Source of the DNA: Otis tarda
Taxonomy: Eukaryota > Chordata > Aves > Otidiformes > Otididae
Direction of reading: 5' to 3'
Assembly: GCA_026413225.1 (NCBI GenBank)
Contig: CM048552.1
Span: 163,692,053-163,756,052 of the forward strand
Length of the DNA: 64,000 bases
Shown: positions 33,326-46,264 of the stretch, in pieces
How positions within the stretch are numbered: position 1 is the stretch's first letter
How the letters are laid out: the number at the start of each line of letters is the position of its first letter
Made by a program: the position numbers and the translations under genes
Notes under the pieces: model-generated
Databases searched by the model: none
The model's input: the letters and a program-made list of their open reading frames with translations, nothing else
Told to the model about the DNA's origin: nothing

Positions 33326-36300
33326 TATTAATCATATATTATATATTTAAAAGTTGTTTTTAAATCTACTACTTTATTGGTTTTGTAGGGTTTTCTTTAA
33401 CATAATAAGAAATAACGAATAATTATTTCCTATTTGCTTTTTCTACTCATCCATGAATTTAGACCTCAAGCATATCCTCTGATAGTTACTGTTTTCCAAG
33501 CTGATGGATCCTAGCCTATTTACTTTTCTTTAAACAAAATCTTTCTGTGCCTCTGTTAGGCCTTGGTTTTTTTTTGTATCTATCCTATATTTATTTTGCT
33601 GTGGTAAGAACTTCAAGCAATTTCCAAGGACTATATGCCTCATAGATCTCTATGATAATAGCATTATGTTTTCTATTTCGTTCCCTTCCTTTTCTAAGAC
33701 ATACTCACATTATTTGCCAAGTAGACTAATAATGACCATTTAACAGATGCTTTCAGATAATTGCCCATAAAGACTCCAATATTTGTTCACAGTCTGATAA
33801 AAGCAACTATACAGGCAATAATATACAGTGTTTTTCTCTGTGCACCTCTCACAAGACTTTAGTGAAGCATGGAATTATGAATGCAGTTCTAGTGGTCAAG
33901 TATATCTTTGAGCAGATCAGGTTGTTTTTTTTTTCTGAAACTGTGAGAACTGGGAAAAATTTGTGATTTTTCTCTGAAGACAATAGCTGAACTACATTAT
34001 AAGTAGTTTGCTCATCATTAATGAGCAAGGAAGTCTCCCTCCTAAATAAGAAAGTAAGTATTAGCTAATTTGGAAGTACTTCTTACAAAGTGTCTAACCC
34101 AATTTAATAAATGAGGAATATTTTCATTCAATTAAAAAAATGTTTCAGAGTTTCAGCTGTTATCATATGAAAGAAACAATAACAATTTAAGAAGTCTGAA
34201 GTTAAAAACACTGAGAAAAAAATATTTTATATCAGTTTATTTTGTCAATGTATTACATAGAAGTTAACCTTCAGTTACTTAGAAGCTTTAAACAACAGTA
34301 CTTACAGTAGCTTGGAAGGACAATAAGCCACTATCTATTTTCCTGTCTCTATGGGTAAACAAAAGTCCAACAAAGAATAGGTTTGAAAAATAAGAAAGTT
34401 CAGGACAGACGATGAAACAACTCCTTCACAGTAATTCAAAGGAAATAAAACCCTACACATATTGCAGTGGAAATCATACTTATCTCTGAATCTATACAAA
34501 TTAAAAAAAAAAAAAGTCAGACCTCAGAATCAAACCTCGGTAATGCAAGAATCAACAATAGAAGAAGATGGTTTTCTTTTTTACATTTCTTTTTATCTTC
34601 ATTCAACGTTGAATAGGATGTACAGCAAAGTTAGATTAAAAACGAAGGAAAGGTGTTGAAAACTGAATAGTTCTGAGCTTTAATCTTCCAGAAGTAAGGA
34701 TTTTATGGGCTTAGATTTGAATTTCGTGATCTATATTCTGCAGACTATCTGCTTTCCTAGTCAGCATTTCTTTGATATTGTTTTACAACACAGGTTCACT
34801 GCACTTCCATTCCTTCAAGAAGCAGAAGTTCAGATTCTAATTTTAAATACCACTTATGTTAAAAAGAAGCTTAGATATAGAATTGACAGTTACATTCTGC
34901 AAATTCAGATTGTATGCTATGTCATCATCACTTTTCACACAAACGTGCCTGATTATATAAATAAGAAGCACTTTCCCTACAACTACACAGTAATTTGGAT
35001 GATCTGTTCACACTTGAAAATGATGGAAAGGATGGAAAAGCTATTATCCATTGTATGGGCCACAAGACCTTCAGTTTTTTTGCATGGATTAATTCTTTTT
35101 TCTTTTTTTTTCTCATTTGTTTTCAACAGTACAGCTAGTCTGAATTGTCGTAAAATCTGTAAAATCAGTTTTAAATTTTTGGAGGTGCTCTAATTTAAAA
35201 ATCTACTTGCCATAAACTTCTCAAGAGCAGAATAAGATAACTTGAAAACTCATGAAATAATTTATTCATACAGAAAAGTAAGATAATTTTTAGGATGTTT
35301 CAGACCAGACAATGGAAAGTAAGCGAATTGCATACTACCTAAGTCACTAGCAGACAAATTCCATTCATCTAAGCGTAATATTCTTTAGACATTTCCTCGA
35401 ATATGAAGAAAAAATTTCTTCTGTATTTCTTTTTAGCATGATTTCTGTAATACACTCTGATGTGTTATGGGGCCATTAAAAATTAAAGGATATGCTCTGT
35501 GCACTTACTGTGTTTTGTTTTGGTTTTTATTCTTATTTTTAGTGGAAGAAAACACACACTTTTAAAATGGTACCCTTTCCTAATATAACATGCCAATAGC
35601 TGTAGTAATGAGGATGGTGAAGTCTAAGAAAAAAGCCAATATACTTATTTTCTCATTCATGCAGTTACCTGAATATTTCATTTTATTTAATTTTCCCTCT
35701 ACATTTTATTGAAAGCGAGCAGAAGAATGATGTGAATTGTTTGGAGATTAGAGGAAACTTTCAAATTATCATATACAGATCATTTCAAATACAGATCACC
35801 ATCAAAAATAGTGAGAATGAAAAAGATATCTGCCTTCTGAAATCTGATGCAAGTAACAACTGAATGATGACAAAAATATCTTTGTCGGGATCATTCTTCC
35901 TTCCTTTGTTTAATGCCAAGGAAAAAAAAAACCAAACACTTGAACATAAATTACACTTCCAATACATAAATTGGTTCACTAGACAGGAAAATCATGTGTT
36001 TAAAGGTGTGTAAATAGTATGTTTATTGATTTGAGATCTCAAGAATTTTAACCATTTATTTAGTAAAGCCTATTTGATAAGCATATTTTTTATCAATTTA
36101 AAGAAGTAGTGATTGTTGCTAAAAGAAAAGAAAATCTAGCAAAACTGATATTCATGCCCCACTAAAGTGTAATAAAATTGTCAATTTTTTTTTGTTCAAC
36201 TGTTCTGCCTGAAAAAAAGTTCAATAAAATCAGGTTGTCATCTTGACAGTTCTCAGAAAACCTTAAAAGAAAAATAAAAAAAAATATTTTAAAAGCACTT

Positions 36301-37779
36301 TGCTTAAAATAAAACCATTTACAATTCAATGTAGCATTTTGGGGTGTTGGAGTATAGTTATTCGAAATGTACAATATGAACTTCAGTAAAAATTCCTAGA
36401 ATAACTTGCTTTGTTCAGAAACATTATGTAACATTTTTTTCCATTCATATACTAAGCATCTCCAGATTCTATCTAAAATTCTTTAAAAAATTAGTAGCTT
36501 TTCAAGAATTTTCCAAAATTATACCCAAATAGATTCCAGGTCATCCAATGTTAGCAATGATAAAGATGTTGGATATTAAGATTTCGCTACAAGTAAGTAC
36601 TACAGCCATCCTTAATCAACATATCACATCTGTTACAAGCAATAAACAAACCATTAAAAAAAAAAGTATACTCAGAACAATTCCATGAACAACCATTAGG
36701 CTGAAAATAAAAAATAGCAGAGGAGATTTTTTTTTTTATTCTCTGAAAAATCTGGATATATACTTTAAAAATGCTGAAAGCACTGTAAGTTTTATTTTTT
36801 AATACACAGGAATTATGTTAAAAGTTTACTTTCATTAATAAAACTTTATTAATACATAAATAAATACATTTTTTAAGGTATGATGATGAACTTCTGTCTG
36901 TATTTATAATAGAGGCTTGGCTATTCTAATTCAGCATGATGAAGCAGAGGCGAGAAGGCTCATTCTGTCCCATGGAAAGGACACCCAACCATGTAGTCTA
37001 GAAGGGAGTCTTGGCATGCTCCAGTGAGTCCCTTGATCTTGATGTAGCTACTAATAAAACAAACAGCTCCAGCCCCCTAGCTGTTGGACTAAATTATCTA
37101 TCCTGATTATTTGCTGGAACAGTTGCTGGTGTGCTTTCATCCTAAACTGACTAGCACTTTCCCAAAGAACTCCTGGACATATTTCAGGAACAAGCACAAG
37201 TCAGTAACGATTTCCAATACAAGATTTGTAGTTATTGCATTATTTGGGAGGGCAGGAGAACCTAACAGTATTGTGTGCTGATTCATACCAGTTACTGTCA
37301 GCACCTGGAAATAGTTTAAGATTTGTTCAATATACTAGTATACAGAAAGCCAGAAAAAAAAAAACCAACCAAAAAACAGGGTATCCCATAGATTGTCTCT
37401 TAATTTAGAAATGGCTTCAGATTTGAATAATGCTATTCATTTACCTTCTGAATCACAATTTACTTATTTTTATTGTAATTTTACATTTGTAGTAACAAAG
37501 AATGTTAATTTCTCCAGACAACATTAGACGTGTGGACCATCTATTTTTCACATATTAAAGGTTTTCTGTACCTAGCTACTCTTCTTGCTGCTGCTGTCTG
37601 TTTTTAAATCTCATCTCAAGTTGGACAATTATTTATTTTTAATCTGTAACTAAGATATCATCGTAATTAAGATATCATCATAATTAAGATTAACTAAAAT
37701 TCACTTAATCACTTCAAAGGTGTCAAGACCTGGAAAGCCAAATTATTTTAATTTATTATATGTCTGTCACTGTGGAAAA
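33326..37779. other. Long AT-rich unique-looking block
   Basis: About 4.5 kb with no recognised repeat family. It includes an unusually long open frame for such AT-rich DNA (162 codons, plus strand, 34705-35193) whose product I do not recognise, and an 18-bp tandem duplication of AAGATATCATCRTAATT near 37651-37686. No RNA gene is visible. Confidence 0.55.
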
Positions 37780-38216
37780 AGAGTAGTGCCAACCTCAATT
37801 TATGAAGTGGACCAAACAGGGGGTAGGCTGGGTCAGGAAAAGAGTTTCACTCACACAGACATTCATACACAAACACACATGCACAGGTAACTCTTACAGG
37901 TAATGCAGTCACTCATGAGTGAGTCAGCCTAGCCCATCCTGGGGAGATGTGACACTTGCACCTCCCACTCTCCGATTCAGGCTTTGGGCAGGGCTCAGCA
38001 CCAATGCCTTGAGTATTTGGCTTCTGTGTGTGTGTTGGTCAGTGATGCGGCAATATGGCCTTCGTGACTGGGTAGGTTTATAACCAGATATCAGAAAGGC
38101 CACAAATAAAATCACTCTGTGATAATATAATGTGTTACCTCCTTGCTTGCATTGTCCTGTCATCCACTGTTCACTACGTTCAGTCACTCAACGCTCCATT
38201 AAGCCAGATCGTGACA
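37780..38216 (+). mobile_element. Possible old ERV LTR, unassigned
   Basis: A block with higher GC than its surroundings that shows TTTATAACC (about 38076), AATAAAATC (about 38104) and an end GATCGTGACA at 38216, a layout like the 3' half of an LTR. No target duplication and no clear TG start were found, so the call rests on motif order and composition alone. It may instead be unique sequence. Confidence 0.3.
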
Positions 38217-39030
38217 CCTAGGTCTTGTCAAGAAAGTAGAAAAATTTAACAAAATGAGGCTTTACTCTTTACATAAAAAAAGTCCCACCTTAATCTTTTC
38301 CAGTGATTTTTTTTTCTTTTTCTTCTTTATAATAACAGTAGACAGCTTGAAAATAAGATGATTAGAATAGAAGTTAGTGTAGAATATCTGGTTAAAAATA
38401 AAGTTATATTTTGAAACGCTCTTACCAAAGCTTTTTAAAATGTTGTTCAAAAAAACAGCCAGGCTCTAAACCTTATTTCTTTTCTTTCCATCCCCTAAGT
38501 ATGAAAGCTTGCTTGACGTTTATTTTAAAACCTCTGAATCAGAATGTTGCTCAAAAGAGAAAAACATCCCTTTCCAGAGAAACTTTAATTCATAGAGTTT
38601 TGGTAGATAAGATTTTTCTGTATTATTTACATTAACAGTGTACTTAACAGTTAGACAGTTGCCTTAAATTAAGTAGAGATTGTATCTTCTGTAAGGCAAG
38701 AAAGAAAAAATAGTTCTAGTATCTATTTAGATGTGAAATAAATGTAATGAACTTTAGAAGGAAGGGACAGAGAAAGGAAGAAAGGCACAGTCTATATACA
38801 TTATTGTCCTTTGCATGATAACACTTTTACATTCAAAATCTTGTTATGGACAAGAAGTGGAACACACCTCATATATGAATTTTTTAATTAATTTAAACAA
38901 AGTGCAACTGACATATAATAAACTTACTAACAGTAGTCTAGTTACTCTAAAGGGTATATGGAAGGAGAGAGCATATGTTCTTTTAAGGATAGGTAGTCAA
39001 GGGTGGTTTAAATGCAAAAAATAAAAAAAA
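38217..39030. other. AT-rich unique-looking spacer
   Basis: No supported gene. Poly-A/T runs lie near 38311 and 39022. Confidence 0.5.
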
Positions 39031-39810
39031 AAAAAGGATAGGCAGAAAAGGAGGAAGCCATAAACAAGAACATACAGGGACACAAACCTGACTAACCAAG
39101 AATGAAGGAGGCAGTAACAGGCACTAACAAGAAACAAGCCTGCTAAGTCATAGTAGCTGAGTTATATGTGGAATGAGGGAACTATTATTTCAGTAAGATT
39201 ACCTGATGAAAGACTTTGTCAAGTGGGATACTATGGAAAAGGGGGAAGCCATAAACAAAACACAGAGAGGCAAAGCAGACAGACAAACATGTTGGAGACA
39301 AACACAAGAAACTAACTTCATCAGTCACACTAATCAATGGGCTATCAAGAAACCACAAGTCAGCCGGGACTTTGTAACTAATAAGGAGGGTCCAGGGTAT
39401 TGGAAAGGGTCAGTGGGGCTGTGCCAACTGATAAGACAATGCAGAAGGGGGTCTGAATGAAACAAAGTGGAGGAAAGACAGAAAAGGATATAAAACGGGC
39501 TCATCTCATGTAAAACATGAATGGCCAGTACGCTTGTCTGGCTGAACCCTCTGCCTAATCACCGTAGTCTGTCCTGTTTCCTTCTGTCTTTTCTTAACTT
39601 TCTCTCTGTGTAATCTCACTTTCTATCCCATGTGTGTCAGTGCTGCAAGGACTCAGTGCCAGCTGCTGGAATGACCAGTTAGTGGATTTGGTGACAGCTT
39701 CTGGAGTCAGACTAGGAATATAGGTATCCCCAGTCTGTGGTGCCAGCAACAGGAGTGAGCAGGGGTCTCACCTGGAAGTAGGTAATGGCACCCAGTGTTC
39801 AGGGGAAGGT
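39031..39810 (+). mobile_element. Probable ERV LTR fragment, unassigned
   Basis: A purine-rich block with a duplicated GAAGCCATAAACAA word (about 39053 and 39245, roughly 190 bp apart) leads to GATATAAAACGGG (TATA, about 39488-39495), a CT-rich R/U5-like stretch (39540-39640) and GTGCCAGCAACAGG-type sequence. The order resembles U3, promoter and U5 of an LTR. I cannot fix the ends, and the family 2 LTR at 39811 abuts it. Confidence 0.45.
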
Positions 39811-40424
39811 TGCCCTGGTTTTGGCAGGGATAGAGTTAATTTTTGTCTCAGTAGCTGGAATGTTTTGGATTGCGTGTGTGAAGAGTGTTAATAAACACCC
39901 TGATGATATGAGTTGTTGTGAATGAGACCAAGGACACTGTCCTGCTTTCCAAGTCTCACTAATTTTCAGATGTAGGAAGCTGGGAGAAAGACAGACAGAA
40001 TAATTGACCTAAACTGGCCAAAGAGAGTATTCCATGCCATAAACTTCATGCTCAGTATATAAGTGGGGGCTGGCCAGGGCGGGTGCCATCCTGGCATCCA
40101 TCTTTCTCCCTCATTTTGCTGGCATTGTTTCCTCTACCTTGTTGGCTCCCTTTTGCTCTTTTGCTTGCCGCTCAGTTTTGTTTCTGTGATCGCTGCTTGG
40201 GATGGGCTGTATCAGTCATTGGGACATCAGGACATATATTGTTCACTTTGTATATTTTAATATCCTTATATTCTGTTATTATTGTAGTTTTCCCTTGTTA
40301 TTTTAGTAAATTGTCTTCATCTCAATCCACGAGTTCTCCTTCCTTCCCAATTCTCTCCCCCATCCCCCTGGGGAGGGGGAGGGTGAGTGAGAAACTGTGT
40401 GGTAATTCAAGCTAAACCATCACA
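39811..40424 (+). mobile_element. ERV solo LTR, family 2 copy b
   Basis: Starts TGCCCTGGTTTTGGCAGG and ends GCTAAACCATCACA. TATATAAG is at 40056-40063. It contains the same TGGCCAAAGAGAGTATTCCA and CATGCTCAGTATATAAG blocks as the reversed copies at 6692 and 47599. I see no matching target duplication. About 23 bp of ATCCTACGATTCTGTG-type CR1 tail follow directly. Confidence 0.88.
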
Positions 40425-40450
40425 ATGATCCTACGATTCTGTGATTAACA
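40425..40450 (+). repeat. CR1 terminal 8-bp repeat remnant
   Basis: ATGATCCTACGATTCTGTG resembles only the terminal repeats of CR1. The LTR may have inserted next to, or cut away the rest of, a CR1. Confidence 0.5.
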
Positions 40451-43400
40451 GATAATACTTTAACTAACAGAAAACGCTAGTGTCATTGCCAATATGTTAG
40501 CAAACAGCATGGCAGAAAATAGAGCAACAAAATCTTGAAAATTGACACAGCCCTTCTTTCTGATACGTCAACTTTAGGATCTAACGTAACCTAAGCACTA
40601 CTGGTTTTAAGTTAGATTCTTTAAAAAAAAAATCAGTAAAAGAGATTTTGCAGCCTACCTAAGCAGTTCATACTAGTGTTTGACTGTTCTTACCATTAGG
40701 CAGTTGCACTTAATATCTAAGTGAAATCTTCCAGAGTGCTGTATGTCATTAAACTCTATCATCCACATAGAAAATGCCTTCACCTTTGCTTTTCAAGTTT
40801 GAAAAATATTATTTAAAAAAAAAAAGTAAAAATACGACAGTGTAAGAATAAATGTGACAGTTATCTTTTCTTCACAGCTAAGTTCTGGAGACTGCTTATC
40901 ATTTTTTATTTGCTCCTTTGGACTCTATCCTGTAGAGTTACTTCACACTAGAGGTATGTCAGACAAGGCAGCACACATATTTCCAATCATGGTCTTACTG
41001 GAGGTGAATAAAATATTTATCTGTAGCTGGAAATATTGTTAAATGAAAATGAAAGAAGTCACCTTTCATATTCCTATACTTGTGTTCATTTGAGTCTACT
41101 AGTATTTCCATCAAACAGTTTATTAATGGTTTTTCAGAGCTAATATTCAAACAGCTAAGCAACTATGTACTTCTATTCACTTTAAGAAAGGAATCCTTTC
41201 TCTCTTCTTCCCTGCAAAAAAGAGGGACTTCACGTTTTCCACTTGTCTGCTTATCACCACTTTGGCCTTTGCAGTGGAAGTGCATTTTCAATAATGATTT
41301 TGCAAGCATGGGCTAAGGTTTCTTCTACTGCTGGAAAATCTGTGGTGCTTGAGCTACTGTGGGTCCCTTCAAAACAGATGTTTAAATTTACAGTGATTTG
41401 GTAAGTACATTAAGAGATGAGTGTAGATTCATTAAGTCAAGTATACAGATAAATAAATGAAATATTTCTGAAACATAAATATTTATTTGTAGTTTATACA
41501 AGTTAATATATCTCTTGATTAAATAAAGTGTTAATCATGAAGATTTAGGGCCATCAAAAAGAAATAATGTCCTCTATTTTTCTAATTTCGTCAAAGGTAT
41601 CTTGAAAAATAATAAATCTCAGAATCCTCGTGTATAAGATATCATTAATCAAGGTAATCTTAACTAAACAATTAAAAGAAAAAGTGACTTTTTTATAAAA
41701 TCCTGTGAGGTACAATGGCTATTGATTGGAAAAAAAGCCCTCTAAAAACCCTAACAAATTCAAGTAGGAAAAAAAAAAATTGTAGAAGTTGTAAGAAATA
41801 GAAATCGTAGGTACAAAACCCAATTTCTTACATTTTATCTAGATTTCAGAAACTTTACCATCTGCAAAAATAACTTTATAATGGCTTCTTTTATAATGGC
41901 TTGTAGATCTATACTCACTTGTGAATTGATGTTCCGTAAGAAACTAAATATTTGAACAACTTCCTAATGAGAATTGTCTCATTAAATGGAAGAAATCTAC
42001 CACAGATATAAGTACTACTTAAAGTAGGGCATAAGGAGATAAAAGTGAATTCAGACCCTTGTCTGTCTCCTCTAATAGAATATATGCTAAATATGCAGAA
42101 TGAAAGGATCAAGGATTTTGGGATCAAAGTTATAAAAATGAGTATTTATAAAAAAAAATAAAAGTACTGAGATAAGTAAAAATCTTACAAAAAAAACCCC
42201 ACGTCCAACCAGTATAACTATTTAATATACGGCCATAAGAAACAAACATTGACAAACAGATCTGCAAGTAACTAGTGTAAGTGAAGGCAGAGAGAGATCA
42301 GAGACAAGTGATATTAAAATCATAAACCTCTCCTTAGTTTCTAGGGGGAAAAAAAAAACCTCCACAAATAACTTGTTCTTATTCTTCCTATTGGGCTAGT
42401 AAGAGTTTGATACAATGAAAAAAAAACCCTAACCCTCTGACTCTCTGACAATGATAAATTGGCAACTGCTCTTTTTTTTTTAAAAAAAGCCATGTGTTAT
42501 AATGCTTATAGGCTATCGTTATTAAAGACACAAAACAATTCCTCTGAGAAGTATACAGTGTAAAAAAGACACAGAAATTGTCTGAACAAAGGCAGCTTAT
42601 GAATTTCTGAGACTGTATAAAAGATGTAGGCAGCCTGTACATTCACTTAGGGTATAATTCCCTTTGTGAAAAGCCATCAGAAACCTATAAAGTATTTAAC
42701 TCCCACTTACAGTCTATTTGATGTGTTTAAATGGGACTTCTAGACTGTATATGCATCATACTGATGATCTTTGCCAGAATATAGGGCCTAATCAACAGGC
42801 TGATTCATATGGATGTACTTCTGTATCCAGCAAAGTGATTTAATGGAGCTCAGCGTACATCCAGGGACATCCATTAGAGATGTATCAGCCTGAGAGAATC
42901 AGGGACACACTCTTCTTCTGAAAAAGTAAAATTCTCATGGACATCATCATTCCTGAAGTTCTGGACGTACTTCTAATGGAGATATATTATCCTGTATTAA
43001 TTAAAAAGATAATAACAATAATCTATCACTTATTGATCTCAATAGGTACCATAACCTATATTTATATAATGTGGCAAATATTTCTGATAGTCAAATAGTA
43101 TTTTTTTTAGTAAGAAAAATCCTCACATTTCCCAACTGTGTTAGGTATCATACATTTCCCAACTGTGTTAGGTATCATATCTCATCCTTTGAAATAAAAT
43201 AATATTAGAAATTCTTACCTTAACATCAGAGAATAATCAGACAGTTACTCTTCCTAAGAATATCTTGGAAGCTAAACTAGCAGAAAAATTTCCTTTGTCT
43301 TTTCTTTTACTTTTTTTCTTCTCTCTCTCTCTGTCTCTTTTTTTTTTTTTTTTTTTTTTAAGTTAACTAACATACAGGTTTTTTCCTGTATTTTTGTTTT

Positions 43401-44929
43401 GCTGCAATTACTCTTCCTTTCTGTGTGGACTTTTTTTTTTTTTTTTTTGTGAACCACTCTTCATCCGAATAAAGTTGGTGCTAAATGTAAAAAAAACAAT
43501 GCTAATACTACTTATAGAGATAAATTCCCCCACCCCATCCTCTTCTCCCCAAAGGTCATTAAAATAAAAGAAAAAGGATTTGAGTTATTTTCTATTCCCA
43601 GCAACAGCCTGGGGATAATGCAGCCTGCTCATTTCTGTGTGCAGTGGAGTGTTTAGAAAACTATTCAGCCTCAATAAGAAGGAAAAGCAGTCCCATGAGG
43701 AAGTACAAATTTGTATACATGATATGCCATCTGACCTCAGAGGTCTGTATATCTATCTGTTGTACATGTGCTATTTAACAGACTTCAGGTTGTGACTGAG
43801 AGAGAAGAGTTATTCTTCTTTTCGTCGCTGGCTTATTGCAGGGTAAAATTCTAAAGTCAAAGTTTTCCAAACTGGATGTCTAAATTACTAGATCAAAGTA
43901 CAATATCTCAAAGTTTTGATATCCAGAAAGTGGAAGCACCCAAAGTAATGAACGTCCATTTAAATGTCACTCAAAGAATAAAAGCAGTTGTTTGCCTTTT
44001 TCTATCAACCGTACATATAAAGAACAACAGAATACTTATCTGTGTCAAGAAAAGGTCTATGCAATTGCAAATGTTATATTTTTCCTCTTGATGACATTTA
44101 TTTAATAACTCAAACTAATGCTCCTTCCTTTTTTCAAGCAAAAAAAAAATACATGCAAATGTAGCATTGATTTTCTGCATCTGTGTTTGAGATGAAACTC
44201 TTAAGGATCTATATACAATAAATGCAAGAATTAGTATGTAATATTTCCACATCCATTTAAGGTATAGATGTCCCTTAAATGAAGAAGAGAAATTCATCAT
44301 TTTACATTATGTTTACCAGGACATTTTCTGTTGGACATCTTGCTTTCCTCATTTCCCAAACTGTCTTCCTTCTGCAGAACTGTACTATACTAACCTGTTA
44401 TCCCAGCTTTCAAGGTAGGTACCTCAAAGTACACAACATTTCTTGGGTTTTTAAATTATTTTTGTTAGATTTAGTGAATTATTTTGCTAGAAATAATTAA
44501 CTTGGTGATTTTACTAAAGCAATTATAAAGCACCAATAAATTTTCTGATCCTTATTATTTCAGAGAAAAACAAAGCAAAAAAAAAATACTCAGCAAAATG
44601 CACCTATTTACTTCTCTATTCAGTTTGTCAACATTTGATTCGGCAATATAGCTCTTCAAATACCAATGGCTGCACTGCATATTAGTTGCCTGAGCACAGG
44701 CAACTAATCTAAGTGAGCTGGCTTCAGGTCTTCTCTGCAAGGGCAGGGTCATTTAATCCTGGTGACACAACTGCTAGACCTAGTTGAATGTCTCAGATAT
44801 ACTCAAGTGTCTCAAATGGCAGTAAAGGCATCTGTTCTGAACCAATTAGGCAACTACTTTGAATCCTGTGCTCAGGCATACATGCAAATATACCTGTTTA
44901 TCCTCTGGAGTCGAACATCTAAACTGTAG
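40451..44929. other. Long AT-rich unique-looking block
   Basis: About 4.5 kb without a recognised gene or repeat family. Local features: two telomere-like CCCTAA units at 42427-42436 (too few to mean much), a perfect tandem duplication of about 27 bp near 43124-43177, and pyrimidine runs near 43300-43460. Short open frames are at chance level. Confidence 0.55.
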
Positions 44930-44942
44930 ACATCTAAATTTA

Positions 44943-44995
44943 ATAGAATCATAGAATCATAGAATGGTTAGGGTTGGAAGGAACCTTCAAAGGTC
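44943..44995 (-). mobile_element. Minimal CR1 3' tip
   Basis: Only the last about 50 bp of a CR1: ATAGAATCATAGAATGG, GGGTTGGAAGGAACC and CTTCAAAGGTCC on the plus strand. It is enclosed by 12-bp perfect inverted arms, ACATCTAAATTT (44930-44941) and AAATTTAGATGT (44997-45008). Confidence 0.85.
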
Positions 44996-45008
44996 CAAAT
45001 TTAGATGT

Positions 45009-45885
45009 ATGACTCTAGAGCTGAATCCTAGATAAAATTTTCTTATAAAACTAAAATGCCTAAGCTCTGAGTTTATCCACGAAATTTACATCAATCATAT
45101 GTAAAAACAGCTTAAATGATGGCAGATCTGGATTAATTTAGATGTGGATCAAAGTTGTTAAGAGGAAGTCTGAAAATAACATCTAGGAAAAAGTTAATGT
45201 GTTTTGTAACACTGGTTCTAAAGAAGTCTGAAAATCCAATTTCATTCTTCAGAGGGAATAAGTCAAGCCCTAATTCGGTCCTAGTCCATTAGATTTTGCA
45301 GTTCATTAGAAGTATGTTTTCTTGACGTCGGAGTTAGTCACTCCAAGCTCCTTTATTAGTCACGGGAGAGAAATAGATACTTGTTCAAATATAAGTATCT
45401 AAAACAGGTCAGCTGAATCAGATCCTCTAAGTGCCTGTTCTGTCCATTGATTATATGAGAGTTCAGCGCAATGAGTTCAGATACAGATTCTGCTATGTGG
45501 ACATCTATTAGATGGGATTAATCCATCCTGTCAATTTATATTTGTTTGAAGCAATTAATTCTTCACTAAGAATCTGAGTTAATCTTTGCCTTTTAGTACC
45601 TCAAAGGAAATGGAAACCGAATGATGTTATTATTAACCTTCTTAAGAAGGCAGTAAGTGAACAACATGGCAGTAAGTGAAAAGGTTATTTTGTAAAACTA
45701 AAGGGAAATATTTTAATATATGAATGAAATTCTGCCTCACAACGTCAGAACGGTGTTAAATGGTGATAGTTTTTGGGGAATAACCAAAGTTTGCTTCCAG
45801 CAGTCCAGCAATCTACAGAAATGTGTTTAATTTGTTTTGATGTGATTCTGGACATCTATGATGAAAATTGGTTCTCGTTGAAGCT
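45009..45885. other. AT-rich unique-looking spacer
   Basis: No supported gene or repeat. Confidence 0.5.
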
Positions 45886-46264
45886 TATGTGAGTTGAGTT
45901 ACATTGCTGATGACACCCAGCTACATGGTGCGATCAATGCACTGGAGGGAAGGGATGCCATCCAAAGGGACTTTGACAGGCTGGAGAGGTGGGGCCGTGC
46001 AAATCTCATTAAGTTCAACAAGGCCAAGTGTAAGGTCTTGCATGTGGGTTGGGGCAATCCCAAGCACAAATAGAGGCTCGGCAGAGAATGGATCGAGAGC
46101 AGCCCTGAGGAGAAGGACTTGGGGATATTAGTGGATGAGAAGCTCAACATGAGCCAGCAATGTGCACTTCAAGCCCAGAAAGCCAACCACATCCTGGGCT
46201 ACATCAAAAGAAGAGCATTCAGCAGGTTGAGGCAGGTGATTCTCTCCCTCTACTCTCTTCTCGT
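45886..46264 (+). mobile_element. CR1 ORF2 fragment, plus strand
   Basis: An internal CR1 piece beginning at RT motif C (IADDTQLHG near 45900) and running through the AIQRDFDRLERW and KAKCKVLHVG connector to the [13 protein letters not shown] thumb. A TAG stop near 46071 and a frame change split it. Both the 5' and 3' parts of the element are missing; the right side joins an oppositely oriented CR1 5' fragment. Confidence 0.88.

Noticed and set aside
42427-42436. Interstitial telomere repeat
   Set aside because: Fewer than two full CCCTAA units; expected by chance.
42900-43000. Near-palindromic words (CATTAGAGATGT / CTAATGGAGATA) as a hairpin RNA
   Set aside because: Pairing is weak and interrupted, with no miRNA-like stem.
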